From Emydura subglobosa (taxonomy: Eukaryota > Chordata > Testudines > Chelidae), in NCBI GenBank assembly GCA_007922225.1, contig ML679974.1, positions 3,399,105 to 3,463,104 of the forward strand: DNA of 64,000 nucleotides, given 5' to 3'. The position numbers and the translations under genes were made by a program. Under the pieces are notes generated by a model. The model did no database searches. It was not told the DNA's origin and was given only the letters and a program-made list of their open reading frames with translations. Below, piece after piece: positions 48,661 to 60,353 of this stretch. How positions within the stretch are numbered: position 1 is the stretch's first letter; the number at the start of each line of letters is the position of its first letter.

Positions 48661-49490
48661 GGCCTTCCCCCAAGACTCTCTCCCTACCCCGTCCCTCTTC
48701 AGGTACCCCTCTCACGAGCATCTCCTCATCCAGGAGGTGAATTCTCTTCTCCTCGGAGCGGTGGAAGAAGTTCCTCCTCAGGAAAGAGGAAAGGGGTTCT
48801 ACTCCCATTATTTCCTCATCCCCAAGGCAAAGGGGGGGCCTGAGGCCCATTTTGGACCTCCGCCGTCTGAACAAGTTCATCAGGTGCCTCAGATCCCGTA
48901 TGGTTTCCCTAGCCTCCATCATTCCTGCTCCAGGGAACTGGTATGCTGCCCTTGACCTAAAGGATGCTTATTTCCACATTACTATCCTCCCCGGTCACAG
49001 AAGGTTCCTCTGGTTAGTGGTAACTGGGTGCCACTACTAGTTCTCAGCCCTGCCCTTTGGCCTTTCATCTGCCCCCAGGGTCTTTACAAAGTGCATGGCG
49101 GTGGTGGCAACCCACCTGTGCCACAGAGGGGTTCAGATCTTCCCCTACCTGGACAACTGGCTGAGCCGGGGCAGGTCCAGGGCCCACGTGAGGAACAGCC
49201 TGGCACTTACCTGTGTGACATGCACCAGACTGGGGCTGCTCATCAATGAGCAGAAGTCCACCCTCGCCCCAGTGCAGTGCATAGATTTCATCAGGGCCAC
49301 CCTGGACGCCATCCAGCCCAGAGCCTTCCTCCCACAGCCTCGGTTCGAGGCAATGGCCAGCATAATTGCCGATCTCCACAGGTCCCCCACGACAACAGCC
49401 AGGCACTGCCTGCAGCTGTTGGGACACATGGCGGCCTGTACGTATGTGGTGAGACTGGCTCGCCTCAAGCTCAGGCTTCTCCAGAGCTGA
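48659..49490 (+). pseudogene. DIRS copy 2 reverse transcriptase
   Basis: N-terminal blocks YPSHEHLLIQEVNSLLLG and KGFYSHYFLIPKAKGG, then a frameshift in the G7 run at 48833-48839 and RPILDLRRLNKFIRCLRSR. Motif A is YAALDLKDAYFHI, motif B FSALPFGLSSAPRVFTK and motif C FPYLDNWLS, where Asn replaces the second catalytic Asp. An in-frame TAG at 49038-49040 precedes motif B. The frame ends with TGA at 49488-49490. RNase H, expected next, is absent. Catalytically dead by several lesions. Confidence 0.9.
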
Positions 49491-50660
49491 TTGGCCTCGG
49501 TGTATGCGCCAGCTGGACCTGGACTCCCTCCACCTGACAGCGTGGAGCCTCTGTGGCTAACGGAGGGAGGGAGAGCTTGCTCGGTGCAAGTCCAACAGAT
49601 AGAGGAAACGTTGCACTCACGTGGTGTACCGGGCCAAGAGGAAGCGGTTTACCTGTTGGGCGGAGTCCCGGGGTATCCCACCAAGCCATTCGCCCATACA
49701 GGTGATCTTGGAGTACCTGCTCCACCTAAAACTGCAGGGCCTGGCCCTGGCCTCCCTGAGGGTGCACCTGGCGGCCATCTCAGCCTTCCACCAGCCGTTG
49801 GAGGGGAGGTCGCTGTTCTCGCACCCTATGTCTCTCAGGGTCCTCAAAGGGGTGGAGAGGCTGTATCCGCAGGTCCGTGACCCAGTGCCTTCCTGGGATT
49901 TGACCCTGGTCCTCGCCACTCTGACGGGATCCCCCCCTTCGAGCCCATGGCTACATGCCCGCTGCTCGTCCTCTCCTGGAAGGTAGCCTTCCTAGTGGCC
50001 ATTACATCAGCTAGGAGGGTCTCTGAGATTAGGGCCTTGACCTTGGAGCCTCCCTATACTGTCTTCTATAAAGACAAGGTGCGGCTAAGCCCCCACATGG
50101 CCTTCCTGCCTAAGGTAGTGTCTCAGTTTCACTATAACCAGGATATCTTCCTCCCTGTGTTCTTTCCTAAACCACACGGTTCGGAGGAGGAGTGGAGATG
50201 GCACTTGCTGGACGTCAGACGAGCCCTGGCCTACTACATCGAGCGGACCAGGCCATTCCGGAAGTCAACACAGCTGTTCGTGGCAGCGGCAGACCGGATG
50301 AAGGGCTCACACGTCTCCGCCCAGCGCATCTCCACCTGGATCACTGCCTGCATCAGGACCTGCTATGAGCAGGCGAAGTTGCTGCTTCCAGGAGCTGTGA
50401 CAGTGCACTCAACCAGGGCCCAGGCCTCATCTGCGGCGTTCGTGGAGAGAGTGCCCCTGCAGGACATCTGCAGAGCAGCAACCTGGTTGTCGGTCCACAC
50501 CTTCACGTCTCACTTGACTATGCCATCGTGCAGCAGGCGAGAGAGGACGCGGGCTTCGGCAGAGCCGTGCTGGCGAGAGTGGATAGACGCTGACTCCTAC
50601 CCACCTCCAAGGTATAACTATTTAATTACCTATATTGGAATGGATATGAGCAATCACTAG
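49491..50660 (+). pseudogene. DIRS copy 2 tyrosine recombinase
   Basis: Lambda-type recombinase that would integrate circular DIRS DNA. First frame (from 49621): RFTCWAESRGIPPS, VILEYLLHLKLQGLALAS and AAISAFHQPLEGRSLFSH. A frameshift in the C-run near 49930 shifts to the second frame with LVLSWKVAFLVAITSARR and RVSEIRAL (catalytic Arg). Then come VSQFHYNQDIFLPVFF, LLDVRRALAYYIERTRPF, VTVHSTRAQASSA (H-x-x-R box) and DICRAATWLSVHTFTSH. The expected Tyr follows in a shifted frame because of an indel around 50513-50521. Confidence 0.88.
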
Positions 50661-50727
50661 AAGATAGAAAACAGGGTTAATTAACAGTAACTGTTGTTTT
50701 TCGAGATGTGTTGCTCATATCCATTCC
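50628..50727. repeat. DIRS internal complementary region
   Basis: Two joined parts. 50630-50669 is the reverse complement of the left outer end (46193-46232) with one mismatch. 50667-50727 is the reverse complement of the right outer end (about 50917-50976) with a few mismatches. In DIRS elements this region is thought to template closure of the circular DNA. Confidence 0.9.
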
Positions 50728-50976
50728 ACACCCACTCTCCGTCCCCACTGTTGGAGTCGGCAGAAAGAAGGGACTGAGGGCCTGCAGGGTCGGTGGTGCC
50801 CTATGTACTGCGGCAAGAGCGCGGTACTCCAGGGGGCACCTGAGCCGACCCTATGGGGCTTGCTAAGGGCAAAAACGTTCCGGGAACCAGTGCATGGTGG
50901 CGTGCACTCACCTATATTGGAACGGCTATGAGCAACACATCTCGAAGAACAACAGTTACTGGTAAGTAATCCTGTT
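50728..50976. repeat. DIRS copy 2 right inverted terminal repeat
   Basis: Reads into GGGAACCAGTGCATGGTGGC, CACCTATATTGGAACGGCTA and ACAACAGTTACTGGTAAGTA. Complementary to the left repeat 46193-46390, and its outer end to the internal complementary region. Confidence 0.87.
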
Positions 50977-52293
50977 ATTCTTGACAATAATTATCATACA
51001 TACAAGTATCTTACTTAAAGAACATTAGCGTATTAGTGTTCAAACTGCAATTGCAAAGAAGGCTTATTGAGACCATTAACAAAAGCGGCTTATTGACAGT
51101 ATTAACATTGGTGGAAACAATGCTGTGTTTGCCTTCAGTGGCTCAAAAAAATAGATGGACTAGGGAGCATGAATTGTTAAGCACTGAAACATTTAGGTTT
51201 AATATGGTGAATATTTGTTTATGGTGGCCTCATTCATAATTATTTGTTCTCGTAAGGCATTAAAACCACCTGCATGATGACAACCTCTTGAAATCAGCAC
51301 TACTGACAATTATATTTTTCTTTTTGATGTTGGTGTACAAAAGCACTTAGAAAGAGTCCAATCTTGGCAGGGACAGAATACCTTTTGCAAGGGGCTATGT
51401 GTCCTCAACTAGAACCATAATGTACGCTAAGTACCTGTCAGCCAACTGAGAGAATGAAACTTTAAATGTCGACGGCTTTATGGCATAAAGTAAAGTTTGT
51501 GAATGTGTTTGGTAAAATCCAGCCTATGGCAAAAAATGGATTTCTCTAGGTTGAGTGGCTCTAGCCTAAATTGTTGCTTGTTTCTCCTCCATCTCAGGCC
51601 ATGAGTAAAAAGCAATGTATTTTTAATATGATTAGCTAAGGCCTCTGTTTCTATGCGGTATGCCTGTTCCCGTGTTTAGACTTGGAATTGACACTGTGAT
51701 CTGAAAATCCAGCAGGAGTTCTTCCTTTTTTTTCCTTCTCCCCTGTGCAAAATCCTACCCTCTTTGTGCTCTGAATGCCTTCTTTTGAGTTGCAGAGGAC
51801 TCCCTAAACTAAGGAAGAATTTTGTGTCTCTTGAGAAACTTAGTTAATAATTCTGTTGATTCACAAGGAGCAGGATAACCCAGCTCATTTTCTCATGGGT
51901 GTGGCTGGCTCTGCAAGTTTAGGGGTAGGAAAACTTATTTCTTTTTCCTTTTTAAAGTAGAGCAGGTCTTTTAATGTGCCATTTCTACATTAGTAGTCAC
52001 ATTTAGAATAGAATTCCTCTGTGCATTTGTCTTAGCCTGCCATATCTGCTTTTGTGTCCTTTTAAATGCTGCAGCCTTTCTGTACCCCAATCACCCTCCC
52101 TCTTTCTTCTTCAAATTCCACTTCGTGCAGTTAGCCTTTCTTTTGGCAATCTCAGCTCTCTGCTCCTCCCCCCGTACTTTGATCATATTAAAATTCAAAA
52201 ACCTAAAAGAAACTCAGAACCATCACAAAACTGTGATGTTAAATAATGAGAACTCCTCAAATAATGCTCTTCAATCCATGGTTTGCCATCACT
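50977..52293. other. Intergenic stretch, nothing recognised
   Basis: A+T-rich. A short 67-codon frame at 51036-51239 is not convincing. No repeat recognised. Confidence 0.45.
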
Positions 52294-52553
52294 CATAGAA
52301 TCATAGAGTTGGAAGGGACCTCAGGAGGTCATCTAGTCCAACCCCCTGCTCAAAGCAGGACTAACCTCAGTTAAATAATCCCAGCGAGGGTTTTGTCAAG
52401 CTGCAGCTTAAAAACCTCTAAAGCTGGAGATTTCACCACCTCCCTAGGTAACCCAGTCCAGTGCTTCACCACCCTCCTAGAGAAAAACTTTTTCCTAATG
52501 TCCAATCTAGACCCCCCCCCCTCCTGCAACTTGAGACCGTTGCTCCTTGTTCT
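52294..52553 (-). mobile_element. CR1 3' end, short
   Basis: The minus-strand tail CATAGAATCATAGAGTTGG starts at 52294 and is nearly identical to the 3' end of CR1 copy 2 (3561-3830). It encodes only the last CR1 residues ([31 protein letters not shown]). Similarity stops near 52553 at an extended C-run region, a short 5'-truncated insertion. Confidence 0.92.
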
Positions 52554-55500
52554 CATGGACATGGACTTTGCTTTGCTTATACGGTATGTAAAATATCATG
52601 TGTACCAGTGGCATTATATAAAAAAATAATGCAGTAACATCTTGTACTATTAACATCTTATCTTAAAAAAAAGAAATACAAGATCAGATAGTGCTGGAAC
52701 ACGGGAGCTAAAGGAGGGCGGAGGGAGAAAGGAAAAGGAGTTTACTTCTCAAACTAAAATGAAAAACAGACATTGGCAGTGCAGAACAGTCTGCTTTGCC
52801 AAAGCTATTATGAGCTTTCTATCAGCACCCTGAACACAGGTCTCTCCTTCAGATTCAGTTTAATTATGCAGAATTAAATCTCTTTCACAGGTTGTGCTGT
52901 GGTTTTTAACCTGAATTTTCTACACATGATAAAATTCTTCAGAGGTGACCTTACATTTTTAGCTGCTTTCAGAAAAACTAAGATGAATTGTGGTCATTTG
53001 ATTATACATTTTTCCACCTAGAGTGAGTCTAGGGGCCATAGCAATGCATGAGAACTCAAGTATTCTTTGTTTCATCAGCAGTTGGAGATTTTTTTATAGC
53101 ATCCCATTCTGAAGCCTCTCATATACAATTACTAGCCCAGTTGGAGATACAGAAATATCGCCACATCAAAAACTTGTTTTCTTGAATGATCATTAGTGTG
53201 TCTCCATGGGTGGATTATTTCATAACTTAACACAGTATGAAGTATTTTTCTGTACATACACAAGATGAAGCACTGTGACCATAAGGACCACTGCCATTTC
53301 TAATTAGTTAAGACATCAGTATTAATACTAAATTAGCTAATTATGCCCGGCAAAGTAAATTAATCCAACAAAACCCATCATTTTTTTTGCTGGTAGAAAT
53401 CGATTTAAAAAAAAAACATCACACACACTTTGGTGGTTATAGTAATGCCCAGCAATACCACTGTGGTTAAGAATCTACCAGCGGTTGGACTGTAACGTTC
53501 TGCTCTCACTTGCCCTAATGGGAGTCCATTTAGGCCAATGGACCTGAAGCAGAAGTTTGGCTCCTCATTGTTTTAGGGGTATGGCTATGTGAATATTTTC
53601 CCCCCAGCAAATAGTAAATGCATTGAAACCTATTCACTATTCTTTTCAAATCTGGCAGTTTTTGCCAAAAAAAAAAGGAATGAAAGTCAAAACTGTTCAT
53701 TTTGAAATGTATGTATTTATAAGTTTAACAGCAAATACTCTAATCTCCCCTATTCCATGCAACTGTTTAGTCAATATAGGGCCAACTACCTAAATAAAAT
53801 AAGCACATAGTGGAAAAGAGAGAAAAAGAGCAACAAAGAAATTTTATTACTATTCACAAGCATGCAATAATCATGAATAAATCTCTTATAAATGTAAATT
53901 TATAAATTATACATACGTATAAAATAATATGTACAGACAGCATATCATTCCACACGCTGGGCATTTCTCTTCAATAATCTCCAATACACCACACTATAGA
54001 TGGCTCCTTCTTGGCAGAGTTTCCCACTCCCCGCTGTTGCTGGGCTGGAGAGCGAGACTCCCTGCTGCCAGTTGCAATCAGAAATGAAGGGGGAAAAGCC
54101 CCCATGCTCCCGGGCTGGTGCAACACCTGGGTCAGCAGAAAAACACCTGGCAGCTTTAACTCAGGATCTGAGGTCCTGGGACAGTGGGTTCTGGGGGCTT
54201 TCAGAATCTGGGACAGTTGGGAGGGATGTGATTGTTTCAAAAACCTATTTTGAAAAACTACTTGGAGATTAAAAAGAAGCTACATAAAGTAACTTTAAAT
54301 ACAGGTACTAAGTACAACATACTAAGTAGAGTGCTTCAAAATACTTATATACAGGGGAACACTAGAAATGAAATACCCAAAAACAATGAAAATCCACAAA
54401 AAATGTTTTGAATCAGACAAAGCACTTAGTTCAAAATGAAGCAAGGTTTGTTGGTTGCTAGGAAAAAAATCAGTCTTTGACTGACCCATTTTAAAAAATT
54501 TTTTCTGGATTTTGTTCATTTGTTGGGGGTGGGGGCAAATTAATCAATTATTTGCTCAATTATAGTGTTGATTGCCTTCTATTAAAAAATGGGTCATTAA
54601 TCTAGCTAAAGTTTCTCCACTCCCCAACAAAAAGTCAGTAAGTTCAGCTTTAAAAACCATCCCCAAAGTTTAAAAGTTCACGGGCAAGAGGATTGTCATT
54701 TTTGGTCAACACCTTATGTAGGGGGTTTATTTTAGATACACCTAGGTGCACTCTCACAAGAATGTTGCCTCTGAGCACTTCCTAAGTCAACTAATAATCT
54801 ACAAGCTGAACCAAGTTTGAAACGATTGCAAATTATGTTATCTGCTTGATCACATCTAACATCTTGGCATTTCATTTTAAAAGTCCTGAAAAATTAGAAC
54901 TAAGAAACATGTTAAATTTGAAAAATATTAGACCGTGCATGTATATCAACTTTCTTTTTACTTTTGGAGATAAGACTCTACATAATTTTGTCATCAGATC
55001 CTCACTAAGATCTATAAGTATGTACATATGCCTGCTTTACTTTTGTATTCAGAATGGAAAGTAGATTGGTTAGTAATGCATATCAGTGCCATCATTCTAC
55101 CAGTACAGCTCATCCAGGCTGATTAGATTTGAATCAAACAATATTGAAGGGACACTATCAACTTTTAAATCACATGTCTGCTTGATATTTCTTTATTACT
55201 GTTGTTACAAGCACCAACTATAAAGACTAATTTAAAGTGACTCTACATTTTTTTTTCTCTTTCAGTTTGCTTGCTTAGTGCATCTGACAATATTTTGTGC
55301 ATCGTCCCTTGTATAGGTCTCTAATATTAAAACAACAGGAGAGAAAGAAACGTCTTTGTGATTGTGAAACAAATTTCCACATAGGGCCTCAGGCATATGA
55401 AATAGCTTTTAACTTTGGAAAACAAAGTGACCAGACTAAATATAATTATTACAGATCCAAGCTTGCAGTCAATACTTGGATAGAACTTCCATTAATTTAA

Positions 55501-55634
55501 TTTCCACTGCATCCTTCCCTGTCCCAAAACCTGCAGAATTGGGCTTCTTTTTAAAAAATCCAAAATATGTATTAATCATTGCTAAATATTACAACTAACT
55601 TTAATAAATGTGAATTCATCAAGAATTGAAAACT
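52554..55634. other. Intergenic stretch, no gene recognised
   Basis: A+T-rich with a GC-richer block at about 53990-54230 whose two short opposite frames are not supported by homology I know. No exon or TE found. Confidence 0.45.
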
Positions 55635-55761
55635 CATCTAATCAATAAAAACGAGTCCTATAGCACTTTAAAGACTAACAAATTTAATTTCTGCAGGCAT
55701 AAGCTTTCGTGGGCTGTAACCCATTTCGTCAGATGTAAGGCACAGAAATCAAATTGGGGTA

Positions 55762-55804
55762 TGTGTGTGTATGTATATATATATATATATATACACACAC
55801 ACAT
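55762..55804. repeat. (TG)n(TA)n(CA)n microsatellite
   Basis: GTGTGTGTATG, then (TA) runs, then CACACACACA: a self-complementary composite microsatellite within the PLE 3' part. Confidence 0.93.
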
Positions 55805-55959
55805 CTAAGGTTAAGGAACAACAACGGGGAAGTTAAGTATAAGCAAAGTCCATTCAGATAGAGTAGTTGAGGCTTACTCACAACCACTGATTAGGAGGTG
55901 AGAATGTGTGAACAGTGACAATTCCTTCTTGTAATGAGCTAACCATTCCACGTCCCTAT

Positions 55960-56196
55960 TCAGACCCAGTTTGATTGTGTCAAGTTTGCATATGAGTTCC
56001 AATTCTGCAGTTTCTCTTCAAAGTCGTTTTTGAAGTTTTTTTGTAGAAGTATAGCAACCTTCAAATCAGTTACAGAGTGTCCTGGGAGATTGAAGTGCTC
56101 TCTGATTGGTTTATGGATGTTACCATTTTTTATGTCTGATTTGTGTCCATTTATTCTTTTGCGTAGTGACAGTCCGGTTTGGCCAATGTACATGTA
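55960..56196 (-). pseudogene. PLE GIY-YIG endonuclease fragment
   Basis: The open frame reads MYIGQTGLSLRKRINGHKSD then EHFNLPGHSVTDLKVAILLQ and ends at 55960. The YIG half of GIY-YIG and the Arg of RKR are present, while the GIY half lies beyond the truncation point. This endonuclease follows the RT in canonical PLEs. Fragment only, not functional. Confidence 0.88.
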
Positions 56197-56297
56197 CATC
56201 TAATCAATGAGTGAGATACCGATAGGACTCTTCCAGAAGATCTGCTGTCAAGGTTTGTAGCACATTGGCACATATCCTTTATCTTGCACCACAAGGA

Positions 56298-56312
56298 CCC
56301 CCCCCCCCCCCC
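56298..56312. repeat. C15 homopolymer
   Basis: Fifteen consecutive C just right of the PLE. Confidence 0.95.
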
Positions 56313-58241
56313 AACCTACCTTTGCTGTTAATTATTCATGACAGTGATGACGAAAGTGCCAGGTTACCAACATTTTTAAAAACTAAATATGTGATATACT
56401 TTTTTTTCTATTTTAAATAATTTTTTAATACTTTGGAAAAGTGAGTCAGCTGTATTTATTTCTTATTAAAATATAAATTATATTTGGTACATTTTAATAT
56501 CCTAAGTAAAAATACAAACTTCCTTATTGAGTCTCTCATGTGATCAGTTTGAACTATTCAGATGGGTTTGAAGACTTGCCTGAAATGTCTTAACCTGAAT
56601 GTATTTTAGACATTTGCTTGTATGCTCTTGCAACAGCCATTGTACTTTGCTAAGCAATAAAAAGGTGTAACATAATTAAATCAGGAGAGTGACACCTGCT
56701 TTGCAATAAAGTATGGAGACATGGGGGCAGTCATTCCACCAGAGAAACAGGCACACAGAGTTAGTTCATACATGTCACTGGCACTAGCTGCTGCTGAATG
56801 GTATTCCCCCAAACAATGGGAATTGTTGTATAATTAAAGGACCAATACAGACAATAAGGGGCTAACCCTGTAGGACAGCAGGAAGCAGCTTTGTTGAGCA
56901 GAGCATGTGCACATACGCACTGCAGCGATTGTGCAAACATTCAACCGGCCTCTGCTGTGTGAAGTGGAGGATGAATGGGGATGCCAGGGTAGGTCTCCTG
57001 ATGTCCATCCTGTCTGCCAAATGTGACCACATATCAGCCATTTGGGGATTTTTTCTAAAATAGCAATTACATCTCCTGAGTCGGAGGGTAACTGGAGATT
57101 TGCTGCTGGTAAGCAGGATAGGCAGCCATCCTATGTAAATGGCATGCAGTCAGAATAGGCCCCAGTTTTAGCTGATGAAAGTTTCATCTCTAAACGTCAT
57201 TGAAGTGTTTGGGGGTGATACTAAGCACATCATGTTAGTTCCTAGCAGCTTTTTTTTTTTTGTAGGTAGAAGTGTGGGTTGTTAGGGAGGAAGTTGAAGG
57301 AGGCCAGGGGTAGTATGCTGGGTTTTAGCCTTAGGAGAACTTTTCAAGGATAGGAAATGACCTAGGGGGAAAAATGTGAACACAATCGGAGAAGTAGACC
57401 TGTGGCAACAAGGTATACCACTGGCTCTCGAATCTTGTATTTATTTTACTCCAATGGATTTCAAAGATTCTTTATTAATAAGACTTGAAAGCCCTGATTT
57501 ATACAGTATATTTATGTCTCATGGTAGGCTGCATGATTAGTGTATAATTCTGAAGATTCTTATACTTCACTCAATCATGAAAATTAATATATAAGCTAAA
57601 CCAAAACTTCTGAAACATAAGTTCCATTCAAATAAAGTATAAATAAACTATAGGTCATTTTAACAAGAGGCAAGAGCTCTATTTCTAAGGGGGAGGGGGG
57701 GGGCAAGGAGAGAAAGATTTTACTGTGTAGTGAAACTCTTTAGCCAGAAGACTAGACAATTTACAATAAAATCACTCAAAAATCAAACTTGTAGGAACCA
57801 TTTATACAATATTGTTGAAATAAATTTGAATTGCATTTGTACAGTTAAAATGATTCTGCATAAACACAATAATGCTTTATAATTCCACTTGTATATATCA
57901 ACATTTATAAAATCATAAATCATAAATTTTTTAGAACACCTTATACTCATACCCCTTCTCTTCTTTTCAAATCTACCTTGGCTCTCCTAAATTTCATCCC
58001 CACAATTAAATGGCCCACTTTATTTCTCCCCCCACCCTCCACACTATAGGGCCAGACCAACAGAAGCACCCCATGCCTATCATACCCTCCAGTCCTTTCC
58101 ACTGAGCTACTATAGCCTGAACTGACATATTAAAAAGATTTAATTAACAATGAAACACACTTCCTTCTGCAAAAAACTGTAAGAGGATCACCTCTCTAAA
58201 GCATTAACTAGTAGTAAGGACAAAGAAAACTAAACACATTT

Positions 58242-58384
58242 GGGACCAGATTGTTAAAGGTATTTAATACAGGTTGGTACTTTTGAAAATCCCACTAGGT
58301 GCCTAAGTATTATTGAAATCAGTGGGAGTTAGGCATCTAGGTGCTTTTGAAAATCATGCCTAAATACTTTTATAAATCTGTCCC
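58242..58384. repeat. Palindromic dispersed repeat
   Basis: The left end GGGACCAGATTGTTAAAGG and the right end, complement of GGGACAGATTTATAAAAGT, form an imperfect inverted repeat. The inner parts ACTTTTGAAAATC and GCTTTTGAAAATC repeat directly. About 143 bp, MITE-like. Confidence 0.65.
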
Positions 58385-59754
58385 TTAGCCTTGACGAAGG
58401 ACCTTAACTGCCAAATCTGAGGTTGCTTCTTGAAACCCAGGCTATTAAAACAATATCCAACTGAATAAGGCTACTTCGAGGATCTATACTTCTCTTAAAC
58501 CATGAAGGCTATTTCATGGATTGTGTGTAAACTGATACCTGCTGAGGTAACTATGGATGTGTGGGAGGCAGCCTATACATTTGGTTGGCCTGCCTATTTG
58601 TAAAAATATTTTACTGTTTTAAGCACATCTTTGAAATTCATCCTCATTAATTACTCCGCTTGTGCTGTCAGTAGCCAGAATAGTCCTGACAAATGTCAGA
58701 ATCTCCTCCAGCCTCTATAAGACATAGCATGGAGCTCCTGGGAAAAGCTGACATAGCTAAAATTTAAGTAACAAACTACCTCTAACAGGCTTTCTGAGAA
58801 TTCACTCGTTTTTGCTGGGTACAGAGGGCCACTTCTCTCACATATCCAAATCTCTACTATCCTCTCATAGAAATGTAATTTCCTTATGTACAAGAGAAAC
58901 ACTGTATTTCTATCTCTACAATTTTGTATGTGTTCTTCAGTTCTGAGATGGTAAAACTGCTAGCGCTCTCACTGTATCAATCTAATGTACATTATGACTT
59001 GCTCACTTAAAAACCAGCTTTTTAAAGTACATGCTAAATATATCGCAAACTTAATACAGCATAAACAAACTATTTGCTGACAAGAAGTAGATCAATATTA
59101 CTAATGCCAAAATCAGGTCCTATGTAGCACACAACTTTGCAGCATAACTTAATTTATGACAACTGTTTTACATATAATCTTATTTAATTGTTCTTGGACT
59201 TGCTACACTGACCAAAAATCTCTCCCAGGGTGTTTCAGTGGATCTTGTATTGTACCTAGTAAATTGTTTAAACTACAACCCAGGCTAAAATAACTAAACT
59301 GACATATATTATCGCTTTTCTTTAAAAAGAATATACAACATAGGCAGTTTTTGAGCTTCTGCAACCTAAAGTTTGGTGGAACTGGAAATCTATAAATCTC
59401 CATTTGTCTAGGAGTCAGATAACTGATATAGTTGTCTGAAGAGGATATGCTCTTACAGGGAACTCTCAATAGCAAATTTAATTGGGGTTAAATGTCAAAA
59501 GGCAACTGTAAAATGACTTGTCTATATTTAGTTCCTCTTTACAGCTTTAAATTTAAATTTACAGCTTTACAGTTTCTAACCTCCACCGCTGCAGACTCCA
59601 ACAGTGAGTCTTGTGTCTCTTACAGCATGCACAATGGTGACTTGGTAGGCAGACAAGAATCCAGTTTGCTCTTAGATTGCTGTACTAGTTCTGAAGACCT
59701 AACAGAAGTAAATGTTTGGGATGAGGGATGACAATATGAATGAAGCAGAAATAG

Positions 59755-59824
59755 GGTCTGATCTAAAACTCACTGAAGTCAATGAAAGTCTTCCCTCTGA
59801 CTTCAAAGAGCTTTGGATTAGCCC
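59755..59824. repeat. Palindromic dispersed repeat
   Basis: The left arm GGGTCTGATCTAAAAC and right arm complement GGGCTAATCCAAAG, with inner CTGAAGTCAATG / CTTTGAAGTCAGAG, form a 70-bp imperfect hairpin. Confidence 0.7.
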
Positions 59825-60129
59825 ATATTGAATATAAACATGTCACATTTACTCTGTCACTTTCTGGACGATCTCCAAGAACTTAATATAGAACATGAAG
59901 TATAGTGGCTTTGAGATGTGTTTTCCTGACCACTGAACTAGAAGAGAAGAGAGGGCTTGAGTTGAAGAGTTGTTTGTCAGCCAGAAGCCACTGCTTCTAC
60001 TCATGGGTACACTTACTCAGTTATAAAAAAGTCTGATTCAAGAACAGAGTAGCTAATCCTCAGAATAGCTCTTTCCAATTACAAAATCAATATAGTATTA
60101 CTTATATTATTTTTCATATTATAATTGGT

Positions 60130-60135
60130 TTTATT
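60130..60135 (-). other. CPPED1: Candidate polyadenylation hexamer for CPPED1
   Basis: AATAAA on the minus strand, about 220 bases after the CPPED1 stop codon. It is the nearest clear hexamer, but nothing in the sequence shows that it is used. Confidence 0.3.
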
Positions 60136-60353
60136 TCCCCTCAAAGGTATCTCTGCATACCTTTCTGTTGTGTTATTTAGGATGCTAATGAGTCAAGATA
60201 ACTATTTTGTGTTTAATACACAACTGGAAATCATCTTTAGCCTGTGGTAGCCTTTTTTGTTTTTGCTGAAGTGGTATTTCTATCTTCGGTATACTGTGAA
60301 ATAAAACATTTGAATTAAAAATAAACTGGAGACTTGCCATAGTAAGAAAATGT

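Larger units (their letters stand above)
46193..50976 (+). mobile_element. DIRS-type retrotransposon copy 2
   Basis: A 4.8-kb plus-strand element with the classical DIRS plan: left inverted terminal repeat (46193-46390), gag, RT, tyrosine recombinase, internal complementary region (50628-50727) and right inverted terminal repeat (50728-50976). RNase H is deleted at about 49515. No target-site duplication is visible, consistent with integration by a tyrosine recombinase rather than a DDE integrase. Several nonsense and frameshift changes make it inactive. Confidence 0.92.
55647..56196 (-). mobile_element. Penelope-like element (Neptune-type), 5'-truncated
   Basis: Flanked by a perfect 12-bp duplication CATCTAATCAAT at 55635-55646 and 56197-56208. 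The minus-strand 5' portion encodes a GIY-YIG segment; the 3' terminal part at 55650-55735 has AGTCCTATAGCACTTTAAAG and CATAAGCTTTCGTGGGCTGT, the conserved PLE 3' end. The RT is lost by truncation. A microsatellite lies in the 3' part. Confidence 0.92.
56313..60129. other. Intergenic DNA or distal 3' UTR of CPPED1
   Basis: About 3.8 kb with only short ORFs. It lies downstream of the CPPED1 stop on the minus strand, so parts could be 3' UTR. Two palindromic repeats are given separately. No second gene recognised. Confidence 0.45.

Noticed and set aside
53990..54260. Opposed 80-90-codon frames in a GC-richer block
   Set aside because: No motif, no splice sites that make sense, and both strands are open by composition.
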